NCBI GenBank assembly: GCA_937916405.1
Contig: CALFUF010000044.1
Span: 1-31,327, forward strand
DNA length: 31,327 nt
Direction of reading: 5' to 3'
Source: an uncultured Prevotella sp.
GTDB taxonomy: Bacteria; Bacteroidota; Bacteroidia; Bacteroidales; Bacteroidaceae
Within the stretch, counting starts at the first letter, position 1. Every line of letters begins with the position of its first letter. Under the pieces are notes generated by a model. The model did not search any database. It saw only the letters and a list, made by a program, of their open reading frames with translations, and had not been told where the DNA came from. Of the stretch, positions 17,868-25,495 are shown in pieces. Both the position numbers and the translations under genes were made by a program.

Positions 17868-19345
17868 GACATGCCGCTATTACTTCTACAGGCAGACTGA
17901 GCTTTGGTCAGAAACTCGCCTACGGCTCTGGAAGCCTTACCAATAACCTGCTGCCTGCCGCACTGGGTGTGTTTATGTACTTCCTCGTCACAGGATATGG
18001 TATGGATCCTTTCTTGGCAGGCTTGCTGGGGGGAATTCCACGTTTCTTTGACGCACTGACCGACCCTATCATGGGGTATATCTCAGATAATAGCCGTACG
18101 GGATGGGGACGCCGTCGTCCGTATATCTTCGTTGGTGCTATTGTGACGGGTATTCTCTTTATCCTGCTATGGCAGATGAGTCCGGAAAACGGGCAGACAT
18201 TCAATTTCTGGTACTTTCTGGTGATGTCGCTCTTGTATATTACTGGAAACACCATATTCAGTACACCGTTTATTGGATTGGGTTATGAAATGTCGGACGA
18301 CTATAACGAGCGAACACGTCTGATGGGTATTACCAATATCATCGGTCAGACTGCATGGATGATAGTTCCCTGGTTCTGGGCATTGATCTCTAATCCCGAC
18401 TATATCTTTGCTACACAGGTGGAAGGAGTCCGCAAACTGTCTATCGCTGTTGGTGCACTATGTATCCTCACTGGTATCATGCCTGCCATCTTTTGTAAGG
18501 AACCACCACTATCCGAGGATACCAAAAAAGGTCAGGGTATCACCATGTCGGGGATGTGGAACGTCTTTAAAGATATTTTCAAAAACTTGGGAGAGGTATT
18601 CAGTAACAGACCTTTCTTACGGTTGTGTGTTGCCACCTTCTTGGTATACAATGGGTTCCAGATAGTGGCAGCCTTTAGCAACTACATTATTGTATATTAC
18701 ATGTTCAACGGTGATTACTCTCTTGCCAACAACTGGCTAACCTGGGAGTGGGTACCAACGCTATTCCGTTCTGCTTCCGCTTGGTTTGCTACTGTCAATG
18801 CCCTTATTACCGCATTTCTGGTGATTCCAATTGTCACATGGATGGCAGCGAAGTACGGAAAGAAACAGGCTTTTGTCATTTCTACGGTTCTGTCCATCGT
18901 TGGTTATGTCATGAAATGGTGGGGATTCAGTCCTGAGAATCCTTGGCTTATGTTCCTTCCTTTGCCCCTGATGTCTTTTGGAATGGGTGGTTTGTTCACA
19001 CTGATGATGAGTATGACTGCTGATGTGTGTGACCTAGATGAGTTAAACAACGGTCTACCTAGGAAAGAGAGTCAGTTCGGAGCGATTTATTGGTGGATGG
19101 TGAAGATGGGACAATCCTTGGCTCTGGTACTGAGCGGAGCGATTCTTAAGTGGGTCGCTTTCGACCAGAACGCAGCTATCCAGACTACGGAAACGCTCAC
19201 AAATCTGCGACTGGCGGATATCATAGTTCCTGCCGGCTCAGCATTCATTGCTATCTTCGTGATGATTGGATATAATCTGACAGAAGAGAGGATGAATGAC
19301 ATCAAGGCAAAACTGAAAATCAGGAGAAGTCAGCAACTTAAATAA
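17864..19345 (+). CDS. GPH-family (MelB-like) glycoside:cation symporter, inner membrane
   Basis: Multi-pass inner-membrane carrier of 493 residues with about twelve hydrophobic segments. The first cytoplasmic loop has the family signature around D63: D-A-L-T-D-P-x-x-G-x-x-x-D, followed by G-R-R-R-P-Y. This matches GPH/melibiose-type symporters that move short glycosides with a cation. It is translationally coupled to GH30 (ATGA overlap) and is the last gene of the PUL, followed by a terminator hairpin. With the cytoplasmic phosphorylase upstream, it completes a path from periplasmic oligosaccharide to glucose-1-phosphate. The exact substrate, probably laminaribiose or a short beta-1,3-oligoglucoside, is inferred from context. 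Confidence 0.92.
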   Translation: MRHAAITSTGRLSFGQKLAYGSGSLTNNLLPAALGVFMYFLVTGYGMDPFLAGLLGGIPRFFDALTDPIMGYISDNSRTGWGRRRPYIFVGAIVTGILFILLWQMSPENGQTFNFWYFLVMSLLYITGNTIFSTPFIGLGYEMSDDYNERTRLMGITNIIGQTAWMIVPWFWALISNPDYIFATQVEGVRKLSIAVGALCILTGIMPAIFCKEPPLSEDTKKGQGITMSGMWNVFKDIFKNLGEVFSNRPFLRLCVATFLVYNGFQIVAAFSNYIIVYYMFNGDYSLANNWLTWEWVPTLFRSASAWFATVNALITAFLVIPIVTWMAAKYGKKQAFVISTVLSIVGYVMKWWGFSPENPWLMFLPLPLMSFGMGGLFTLMMSMTADVCDLDELNNGLPRKESQFGAIYWWMVKMGQSLALVLSGAILKWVAFDQNAAIQTTETLTNLRLADIIVPAGSAFIAIFVMIGYNLTEERMNDIKAKLKIRRSQQLK

Positions 19346-19352
19346 CAGGTAT

Positions 19353-19394
19353 TCTTCAGCAGACTTGCAAAAAGTGGGTTTGCTGAAGATTTTT
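19353..19394 (+). terminator. Intrinsic terminator at the end of the PUL
   Basis: TCTTCAGCA (19353-19361) pairs perfectly with TGCTGAAGA (19381-19389), with further weak pairs inside, followed by a run of five T (19390-19394). It lies 8 bases after the symporter stop and separates the PUL transcript from the regulator gene. Confidence 0.8.
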
Positions 19395-19429
19395 CTAAAT
19401 AATAAAGCTATCATATCGCTTTTTTTTGT

Positions 19430-19437
19430 TATATTTG
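19430..19437 (+). promoter_or_regulatory. -7 box for the DUF6377-type regulator
   Basis: TATATTTG matches TAnnTTTG and is followed by TAC. It lies 22 bases ahead of the chosen ATG at 19459, so the leader would be only about 15 bases. No clear -33 box is seen. Together with the preceding terminator this indicates independent transcription of the regulator. Confidence 0.6.
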
Positions 19438-19458
19438 TACCCAAAACGAAGTGAGCTT

Positions 19459-21126
19459 ATGCGATTATTGACGTTTTTATTTTATATACTAACCTCCGTT
19501 TCAGTCATGGGGCAGTCTCCCAATCAAGGAGCTTTATTAGAGGAGGTTGATAAGGAAATCGCCCGTTTCCCGATTTATGCCGCACAGCATGAAGACCTCA
19601 TCATAGAGGCTCGTAAGCGTTTTAATTCGGCAGAGCGCCCAGCTGTCAAATATGAGGATGCCCTGCAACTCTACGAATTATATAAGGCTTTTGTCAGTGA
19701 CTCTGCCATCCATTTCTTGGTGGAGGCTATTAAATATGCTGATCTGTCAAACAATCCTTCAGAGGCGGCTCGCTGCCGTTGTCTGATGGCGATACGCTGT
19801 ACCAATGTCGGTATGTATGACGAAGCCCAGATAACATTGGACAGTATAAATATTGAAGGACTTGATAAAACTGCTTTAGGTGAATATTATAAGGCACGCA
19901 CGATAGTCTATAATGAGTTGGCGTATTACACCCAACTGGAGAATATGCGACAGCATTATTGGCAATTGGCAGGAAAAAACGAGGCATTGATGTACGAGAA
20001 TTGCCCCCCCCAGGATCCTGAATGTATGCTTCGACGGGAATTGGCAAAACAGAATGCCGGTGATCTGAAAGCCTCCATGAAAATCAACGACGAATGGTTG
20101 AAGTCTGTGGAGAAAGGGAGTCATCCCTATGCGCTGGTGACCCTCTATCGCTATTTGGAGTATAAGGCACAAGGGGACACTATCCAGATGATGCAATGGC
20201 TGACGGAGTCTGTACTTGCCGATATTCGCAATGGAGTGATGGACCAAGGGTCTATGTGGGAACTTGCCAATCAACTGTTGCTAATGGGTGATATAGACCG
20301 GGCTTACCGCTATATCAGTTTTACAAGTGACTGTGCTAGTCGCTATGGTTCCAGACAACGCCGCTGGCAGATTACTCCTTTGTTGACAGCGATAGCCAAT
20401 AACTATAAAGCAAAGAGCGAGCGGACACGTACCCAACTATGGGTATTGCTGGGAGGCATCAGTGTTCTTGCTTTACTGTTGATGATAGCCTATTTCTTCG
20501 TCAGACGGCGGAACTTTCAGCTTGCCAAGGCACGTAATGCACTCCATGCGACCAATGACCAATTGGCGACCCTCAATCAAGAGTTGCAGGATGCCAATAG
20601 CCAATTGTCATCAACCAATGAGCAGTTTGTGGTATTAAATTCTAAATTGAAAGAAGCGAACAGCGTGAAGGATGAGTATATCGGACGTTTCCTGTCTCTC
20701 TGTTCCCAGTATGTGGATAAACTCGATAACTATCGGAAGATGGTGAATAAAAAGATGAAGAACAAAGAGCTTGATGATCTTTATCGTATATCGAAATCCA
20801 CCGAACTGAAAGAAGAGGAAATCGAGGAGCTGAACCAGAACTTCGATACAGTGTTCCTGCATCTATTCCCCAATTTTATAGATGACTTCAATGCGTTGTT
20901 GGAACCAGAAGCACAAATACATCCTAAGGAAGAAAACCGGTTGACTACAGATTTGCGTATCTTTGCTCTGATTCGTCTGGGTATTGAGGACTCCTCTAAA
21001 ATTGCAGAATTCCTGCATTATAGTGTTAATACCGTTTATAATTATCGTGCACGTATCAAAAATGGGGCGATTGGCAATCGAGAGGCGTTTGAGCGTCAGG
21101 TCAAAGAACTGGGTATGCCGCAATAG
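19459..21126 (+). CDS. DUF6377-type membrane-spanning transcriptional regulator (candidate PUL regulator)
   Basis: A 555-residue protein. ATG 19459 gives a signal peptide ending V-M-G-Q; an upstream in-frame TTG at 19426 overlaps the -7 box and is rejected. Residues 20-320 are helical with TPR-like spacing and would be periplasmic. One membrane helix (about 327-348) is followed by R-R-R. A Gln/Asn/Leu-rich coiled coil comes next (about 355-410, with repeated L-x-x-x-N-x-x-L), then a helical linker. The C-terminal HTH (about 499-537) reads I-R-L-G-I-E-D-S-S-K-I-A-E-F-L and V-N-T-V-Y-N-Y-R-A-R-I-K, similar to LuxR/GerE-like helices. This fits a one-protein sensor that carries a periplasmic signal to DNA. 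Its place just after the PUL makes it the likely regulator; no HTCS or ECF sigma is encoded here. Confidence 0.85.
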   Translation: MRLLTFLFYILTSVSVMGQSPNQGALLEEVDKEIARFPIYAAQHEDLIIEARKRFNSAERPAVKYEDALQLYELYKAFVSDSAIHFLVEAIKYADLSNNPSEAARCRCLMAIRCTNVGMYDEAQITLDSINIEGLDKTALGEYYKARTIVYNELAYYTQLENMRQHYWQLAGKNEALMYENCPPQDPECMLRRELAKQNAGDLKASMKINDEWLKSVEKGSHPYALVTLYRYLEYKAQGDTIQMMQWLTESVLADIRNGVMDQGSMWELANQLLLMGDIDRAYRYISFTSDCASRYGSRQRRWQITPLLTAIANNYKAKSERTRTQLWVLLGGISVLALLLMIAYFFVRRRNFQLAKARNALHATNDQLATLNQELQDANSQLSSTNEQFVVLNSKLKEANSVKDEYIGRFLSLCSQYVDKLDNYRKMVNKKMKNKELDDLYRISKSTELKEEEIEELNQNFDTVFLHLFPNFIDDFNALLEPEAQIHPKEENRLTTDLRIFALIRLGIEDSSKIAEFLHYSVNTVYNYRARIKNGAIGNREAFERQVKELGMPQ

Positions 21127-21220
21127 GGGAAAATGTAAAATGTACTTGGCATTTTCTGTATTGTATGTCGTGTGTTTTGTTAATCAATGAAAAAAACGAG
21201 CAATGGAATATAAAAACTTT

Positions 21221-21248
21221 AAACTTTGAACTTTGAACTTTGAACTTT
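21221..21248 (+). repeat. Seven-base tandem repeat ahead of fba
   Basis: ACTTTGA is repeated three times with a fourth, decayed copy (ACTTTTT). The copies place TTTG at 21225, 21232 and 21239. The middle one lies 17 bases ahead of the -7 box at 21253, near the distance expected for a Bacteroidetes -33 TTTG, so the array offers several possible -33 boxes. It might also be simple repeat slippage. Confidence 0.7.
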
Positions 21249-21252
21249 TTCG

Positions 21253-21260
21253 TAACTTTG
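21253..21260 (+). promoter_or_regulatory. -7 box of the fba promoter
   Basis: TAACTTTG followed by CA is a strong match to TAnnTTTG, with -33-like TTTG copies 17 bases upstream in the tandem repeat. The leader to the ATG at 21304 would be about 37 bases and AT-rich. Confidence 0.75.
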
Positions 21261-21303
21261 CACGAGAATATTACAAATATCACATTTAATTAATAGTATA
21301 ATT

Positions 21304-22305
21304 ATGGTAAATTACAAGGATTTAGGTCTCGTAAATACACGCGAGATGTTCAAGAAGGCCGTATCAGGTGGCTATGCCATCCCTGCTTTCAACTTCAATA
21401 CAATGGAGCAGATGCAGGCTATCGTACAGGCTGCTGTAGAGACAAAGTCACCTGTTATCATGCAGGTTTCTAAGGGTGCGCGTAACTATGCTAATGCTAC
21501 TATCCTCCGTTACATGGCTGAGGGTGCAGTTGCTTACGCAAAGGAGTTGGGTTGTGAGAAACCTGAGATCGTGCTTCACCTCGACCATGGTGATAGCTTT
21601 GAGCTTTGCAAGGATTGTATCGATATGGGCTTCTCAAGTGTTATGTACGATGGTTCTTCACTTCCTTACGAGGAGAATATTAAGATTTCTCGTCAGGTTG
21701 TAGAGTATGCTCATAAGTATGATGTAACTGTTGAGTGTGAGCTCGGCGTACTCGCAGGTGTTGAGGATGAGGTTGCCTCTGAGGTTAGCCACTACACAAA
21801 GCCTGAGGAGGTAATCGATTTCGCTACCCGCACAGGTTGTGACTCTCTTGCCATCTCTATTGGTACATCTCATGGTGCTTATAAGTTCAAACCCGAGCAG
21901 TGCACACGCGACCCGAAGACTGGTAAGCTCGTTCCTCCTCCACTCGCATTCGATGTGCTGGCAGAGATTGAGCAGAAACTTCCTGGATTCCCCATCGTGC
22001 TTCATGGTTCTTCTTCTGTTCCTCAGGATGAGGTTGACACCATCAACAAGTTCGGTGGTAACTTACCAGATGCAGTAGGTATCCCCGAGGAGCAGCTTCG
22101 CAAAGCTTCTAAGAGTGCTGTTTGTAAGATCAACATCGACTCTGACTCTCGTCTTGCAATGACTGCCGCTATCCGTCAGTATCTCGCTGAGCATCCTGAT
22201 CACTTCGATCCTCGTCAGTATCTGAAGCCTGCTCGTGAGAACATGAAGAAGATGTACATCCACAAGATTGTGAATGTGCTCGGTTCGGATGGGAAGCTGG
22301 GTTAA
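21304..22305 (+). CDS. fba: Class II fructose-1,6-bisphosphate aldolase
   Basis: Cytoplasmic, zinc-dependent glycolytic enzyme that interconverts fructose-1,6-bisphosphate with dihydroxyacetone phosphate and glyceraldehyde-3-phosphate. The 333-residue chain shows P-A-F-N-F-N at 27-32, the zinc/catalytic segment L-H-L-D-H-G-D (about 97-103), S-V-M-Y-D-G-S, the E-C-E-L-G segment (about 145), and the phosphate-binding stretches G-T-S-H-G and V-L-H-G-S-S-S. Codon choice is strongly biased, as in highly expressed genes, and differs from the neighbouring regulator. It is a single-gene unit between its own promoter and a strong terminator. Its place next to a glucan PUL is convenient, since the products feed glycolysis, but nothing shows co-regulation. 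Confidence 0.98.
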   Translation: MVNYKDLGLVNTREMFKKAVSGGYAIPAFNFNTMEQMQAIVQAAVETKSPVIMQVSKGARNYANATILRYMAEGAVAYAKELGCEKPEIVLHLDHGDSFELCKDCIDMGFSSVMYDGSSLPYEENIKISRQVVEYAHKYDVTVECELGVLAGVEDEVASEVSHYTKPEEVIDFATRTGCDSLAISIGTSHGAYKFKPEQCTRDPKTGKLVPPPLAFDVLAEIEQKLPGFPIVLHGSSSVPQDEVDTINKFGGNLPDAVGIPEEQLRKASKSAVCKINIDSDSRLAMTAAIRQYLAEHPDHFDPRQYLKPARENMKKMYIHKIVNVLGSDGKLG

Positions 22306-22333
22306 TCTCGCATATACATTATTATAATATATA

Positions 22334-22363
22334 AGCCTCGGACATTTGTTCGGGGCTTTTTTT
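22334..22363 (+). terminator. Intrinsic terminator of fba
   Basis: AGCCTCGGAC (22334-22343) pairs with GTTCGGGGCT (22348-22357) over ten base pairs including G-T wobbles, with a 4-base loop and a run of seven T. It is the clearest terminator in the window. Confidence 0.9.
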
Positions 22364-22375
22364 ATGCTTTTATGC

Positions 22376-22492
22376 ATAGAAGTGTTGCTTCGACACCTCT
22401 ATACAATGTCCACTTTTGATTTCTTTTGTTTTAAATGTAACAGGCTGATATTTAGCTAAATACAAAAATATCGGAAGATAAAAGTTCCACTT
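22376..22492 (+). promoter_or_regulatory. Upstream control element of the lipoprotein gene, matching the PUL element
   Basis: Block A, ACACCTCTATA-N4-GTCCACT, lies at 22393-22414. Block B, GTAA-N3-GCTG, lies at 22437-22447. Block C, CCACTT, lies at 22487-22492. Offsets from block A are the same as in the PUL element at 326-425 (+44 and +94). Here block A is also the right arm of an imperfect dyad: ATAGAAGTGT (22376-22385), 7 bases, ACACCTCTAT. Block C sits in the short palindrome AAGT-TCC-ACTT (22482-22492). The region between blocks is not conserved, so the match is not a simple recent copy of the whole region. Confidence 0.55.
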
Positions 22493-22531
22493 ATGTCATT
22501 ATACATGCTTGTTTTGTATGAAAGTAGGTTG

Positions 22532-22539
22532 TAATTTTG
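22532..22539 (+). promoter_or_regulatory. -7 box of the lipoprotein gene
   Basis: TAATTTTG followed by CA matches TAnnTTTG. It lies 40 bases after block C, nearly the same as at the PUL promoter (38 bases). The AT-rich leader to the ATG at 22603 would be about 57 bases. Confidence 0.7.
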
Positions 22540-22602
22540 CACCGTCGAAAGATAAAACGACAGATAATCACAGAAATGATTAAACATTAATACATTACTA
22601 AT

Positions 22603-24072
22603 ATGAAAACAATCTTTAAAAGTCTGATGATGTTAACGGCAGTCGCAACGATGACTGCTTGTGTGAAAGACAGTATGGATATGACGCAGGGGGAGAAGAC
22701 TGCCAAGGCTTCATATGCTGAGAATTTTGCAAAGAAATATCCCAATGTGACTCTGAATCAGAGTTGGGACTATAGTACGAAATATAGTTCCTATACATTG
22801 GGTGATAACCATTCGATGCGTTCTGCTAACCGTGCTGGTGAAATGGGATATGTCATGAATAATGACTGGTACGAGATAGATAACGCAACACTCGACTGGA
22901 TGCATGAGAAATTGACAGAAGGAGAGAATAACACATCACTTGGCAAACCTTTCTATATGAAGGCACCGGGTAACGATTTCACCATTGTACCTATCTATCA
23001 GGGCGTTGCAGGTGCATTGTGGGATCTGCATGTTGTGATCGACGGTGTTGATTATAAAGTTTGGGAGAAAATCAATTTCGCAAGATTGGGTGGAACCGAA
23101 CCTGTAGAGGGAGAACGTGCTGTACAGAACGAGACAAAGGAAGGTACTATTCAGATTAAAGATATTGATAATGATCAGTGGCATAATCTGCATGGACAAG
23201 AGTATGGCTGGGGATATGGTCATTGGAACAGCCTTTATACTACTGATGGTTCTGTGGATGCCGTAAGATCAAGATCATATACCTTCACAGGTTTCCCTGT
23301 TGGCACTGAAATGTATTTCTATCTGGATGTCATTGAGGATGGTAACGAAAGAGATGGAAATACGATTACACGACACTATCAGGATGTAGGTGATAAGCAA
23401 ACATCTTTGAAAGGTATGATGCTTGCACTGACAGACTGTCCTGTTCCTGCTAATCTTGCTGGTAACGAAGCGATGATTGTCGGCTGCGAGGATGCAGATA
23501 AGGATGGAAGCGATTGGGACATGAATGATCTCGTGCTCCTCGTATATGGTGAGCATATCCCACAACCTATTGAAATTAAGGAAGGTGAGACGATTAATGA
23601 GGTTAAGACTGTACGTTATATGATTGAAGACCTTGGTGCAACAGATGACTTCGACTTCAATGATATCGTTCTGGATGTTTCTGAAATTCGTAGTCTGACA
23701 CCTACCTATACAATTTATACAGACAAGACTGTTACAACGTGGGCAGAGACGGGTTATCGTCAGGAAGCCACTATCCGTCACCTTGGTGGTACATTACCAT
23801 TCGTTCTTCAAGTAGGAGATGTTGAGTTGCAGGAGCGTCCAGGGGTACTGGGAGCAGATCCTAATGAGACTTTTGAGGTGACAGGTTGGGATATCAACAG
23901 ACATAATATCAGTATTAAGGTACGACAGAATGCGAACAGCGGTGTATACAATAATGTGGTATTCCCGAAATTTGGTGAGGTGCCAATGATTATCGCAGTT
24001 GATCCCTCAACAAATTGGATGAAAGAGCGAGTAAGCGTTCCAGAGTCCTGGTTCTACATTCCCCAAGAATAG
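22603..24072 (+). CDS. LruC/DUF4842-like secreted lipoprotein with acidic, calcium-type motifs
   Basis: A 489-residue lipoprotein (lipobox M-T-A-C, Cys20), exported and probably surface-located. No catalytic motif is recognised. Two acidic blocks stand out. One at 297-309 begins D-A-D-K-D-G and continues D-W-D-M-N-D-L-V-L; its start has the D-x-D-x-D-G spacing of calcium-binding loops. The other at 348-358 reads D-D-F-D-F-N-D-I-V-L-D. Such W/F-D-x-N-D-(I/L/V)-V-(L/V) blocks are typical of LruC/DUF4842 domains in Bacteroidetes surface proteins, and I base the call on that. The N-terminal part (20-200) is rich in Trp, Tyr and Asn. The promoter carries the same control element as the PUL, and a terminator follows. 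A role as an additional surface binding or adhesion protein of the glucan regulon is an inference. Confidence 0.7.
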   Translation: MKTIFKSLMMLTAVATMTACVKDSMDMTQGEKTAKASYAENFAKKYPNVTLNQSWDYSTKYSSYTLGDNHSMRSANRAGEMGYVMNNDWYEIDNATLDWMHEKLTEGENNTSLGKPFYMKAPGNDFTIVPIYQGVAGALWDLHVVIDGVDYKVWEKINFARLGGTEPVEGERAVQNETKEGTIQIKDIDNDQWHNLHGQEYGWGYGHWNSLYTTDGSVDAVRSRSYTFTGFPVGTEMYFYLDVIEDGNERDGNTITRHYQDVGDKQTSLKGMMLALTDCPVPANLAGNEAMIVGCEDADKDGSDWDMNDLVLLVYGEHIPQPIEIKEGETINEVKTVRYMIEDLGATDDFDFNDIVLDVSEIRSLTPTYTIYTDKTVTTWAETGYRQEATIRHLGGTLPFVLQVGDVELQERPGVLGADPNETFEVTGWDINRHNISIKVRQNANSGVYNNVVFPKFGEVPMIIAVDPSTNWMKERVSVPESWFYIPQE

Positions 24073-24180
24073 AAAAAGTTTTGATTCATATAGGATAAAT
24101 AGAACTCGATTAGTGTAAACGTTGAATACTCAATTTTTAGTTAGGTTAATAGTAAGAGTTCATTGTTAGTTAGTAGTTGG

Positions 24181-24213
24181 AAAAGGATGTCTGCGGGAGC
24201 AGACATCCTTTTT
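24181..24213 (+). terminator. Intrinsic terminator after the lipoprotein gene
   Basis: AAAAGGATGTCTGC (24181-24194) pairs perfectly with GCAGACATCCTTTT (24199-24212) around the tetraloop GGGA, followed by one more T. The A and T runs at the stem base would make it work on both strands. It separates the lipoprotein gene from the truncated regulator, whose own promoter I cannot identify in 24214-24256. Confidence 0.88.
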
Positions 24214-24256
24214 GAATCTCACATTAGAATGTAATAATAACTAAAAACAGATAGAT

Positions 24257-25495
24257 ATGCGAACAATACTTTCTTTGATGTTGCTCATGAATATGAGTTT
24301 CACAGGTGCTCAGGGATTGAATGAAAAGGTTGACTTAGAGGATCTTTATCATCAAATAGACGAGGCGATAACTCTGTCACCTAAATATGTGGCAGATTAT
24401 GAGAAACAACTAAACGAGCAGAAGGAATTATTCTTCAACGAATCTGATGCGGAGAAGAAATTGCTTAACGGAATGATTCTATTTGACATGTATCGCTCTT
24501 ACAAGAATGATTCAGCCTTGTTCTATATTCGTCAGTGTATTACATTGGCCGACAGCATAGGGCAGTATGGATTAGCCGGTCAGGCTCGTGCTAAGATGGC
24601 GAGACAGTGTTCCAATTCTGGTATGTATGTTGAGGCTGGAGAACTTCTTGATGAAGTCAAAGTCTCATTATTAACCAAAGAGGGAAAAACTGATTATTAT
24701 GATGCTCGAAACCATTTGTGTGGTGAGATTGCGAACTATTCACTGCTGCCAGAGGTGAAAAAAAGGTATTTTGACATGCAGCGTCAGTTTCGTGATTCGT
24801 TAGAGCATGTGTCTGATCAGCGGAGTGACCTCTATCTTGCCATGAGAATGTGGGAACTCATTGGTGAGAATAGGGTGGCGGAAGCGTTGAAGGTCAGTGA
24901 CCAATGGATTAATAGGGTGGGTATTGGTACCAGGGAGGATGCGATGGCATCTTATTTCCGACATATTGTCTATGACTATATGGGGGATAGCATTATGGTC
25001 AGGTATTGGTTAGGTAAATCTGCACTTGCTGATATCAAATGTGCGGTAATGGATCAGGCATCATTAATTACATTAGCAGAGAAAGCAAATGAAGATGGGG
25101 ATACGGAACGGTCGTATAGATATATTCGCTTTACTTGGGAATGTAATAATTCCTTTAACACTCGTATGCGTACCTCTCAGATATCCCCTGTCCTTAATGT
25201 AATAGAAGGGAATTACCAATCTGTTGTTGGTCGTAATACTCGTATATTGTCAATAGCATCTATCGTGTTCACCACTTTGACGATACTTCTTTTCCTCATA
25301 TTGTATTATACATATCGCCAGAAACGACATCTGACAAAGACAAAGAAAAAATTGCAGGAAACTAACGAGAAACTGGCGGATTCTAATTTCAGGTTAAAGC
25401 GGATGAATGATTATGTGACAAAATGCAATAAAGATTTGTTTGATATCAATGCGAAACTCCAGAAGGAGATTCCTCGGCATGGAGTTTCTCAATAG
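24257..25495 (+). CDS. C-terminally truncated DUF6377-type regulator paralogue lacking the HTH
   Basis: A 412-residue paralogue of the protein at 19459. Signal peptide (ending F-T-G-A-Q), helical-repeat sensor, one membrane helix (about 330-353) and the start of a coiled coil (about 360-402) all align with the full-length protein. Shared blocks include A-D-I-(K/R)-x-x-V-M-D-Q and Y-R-Y-I-x-F-T. After N-A-K-L-Q-K-E (398-404), equivalent to N-S-K-L-K-E in the full-length protein, the sequence becomes unrelated and stops eight residues later. About 145 residues, including the linker and HTH, are absent. They are not found in another frame downstream, because that DNA encodes DUF4831 on the opposite strand. 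The last 50 bases overlap that gene tail to tail. It could be a decayed gene or a signalling-only or dominant-negative partner of the full-length protein. Confidence 0.8.
   Translation: MRTILSLMLLMNMSFTGAQGLNEKVDLEDLYHQIDEAITLSPKYVADYEKQLNEQKELFFNESDAEKKLLNGMILFDMYRSYKNDSALFYIRQCITLADSIGQYGLAGQARAKMARQCSNSGMYVEAGELLDEVKVSLLTKEGKTDYYDARNHLCGEIANYSLLPEVKKRYFDMQRQFRDSLEHVSDQRSDLYLAMRMWELIGENRVAEALKVSDQWINRVGIGTREDAMASYFRHIVYDYMGDSIMVRYWLGKSALADIKCAVMDQASLITLAEKANEDGDTERSYRYIRFTWECNNSFNTRMRTSQISPVLNVIEGNYQSVVGRNTRILSIASIVFTTLTILLFLILYYTYRQKRHLTKTKKKLQETNEKLADSNFRLKRMNDYVTKCNKDLFDINAKLQKEIPRHGVSQ

Noticed and set aside
21130..21157. GAAAATG ... CATTTTC stem after the regulator gene as a terminator
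   Set aside because: It has only seven AT-rich pairs with a long loop and no T tract; too weak to claim.
23275..23781. 168-codon minus-strand frame inside the lipoprotein gene
   Set aside because: The plus-strand product has a lipobox and conserved acidic motifs; the minus frame shows no protein-like features.
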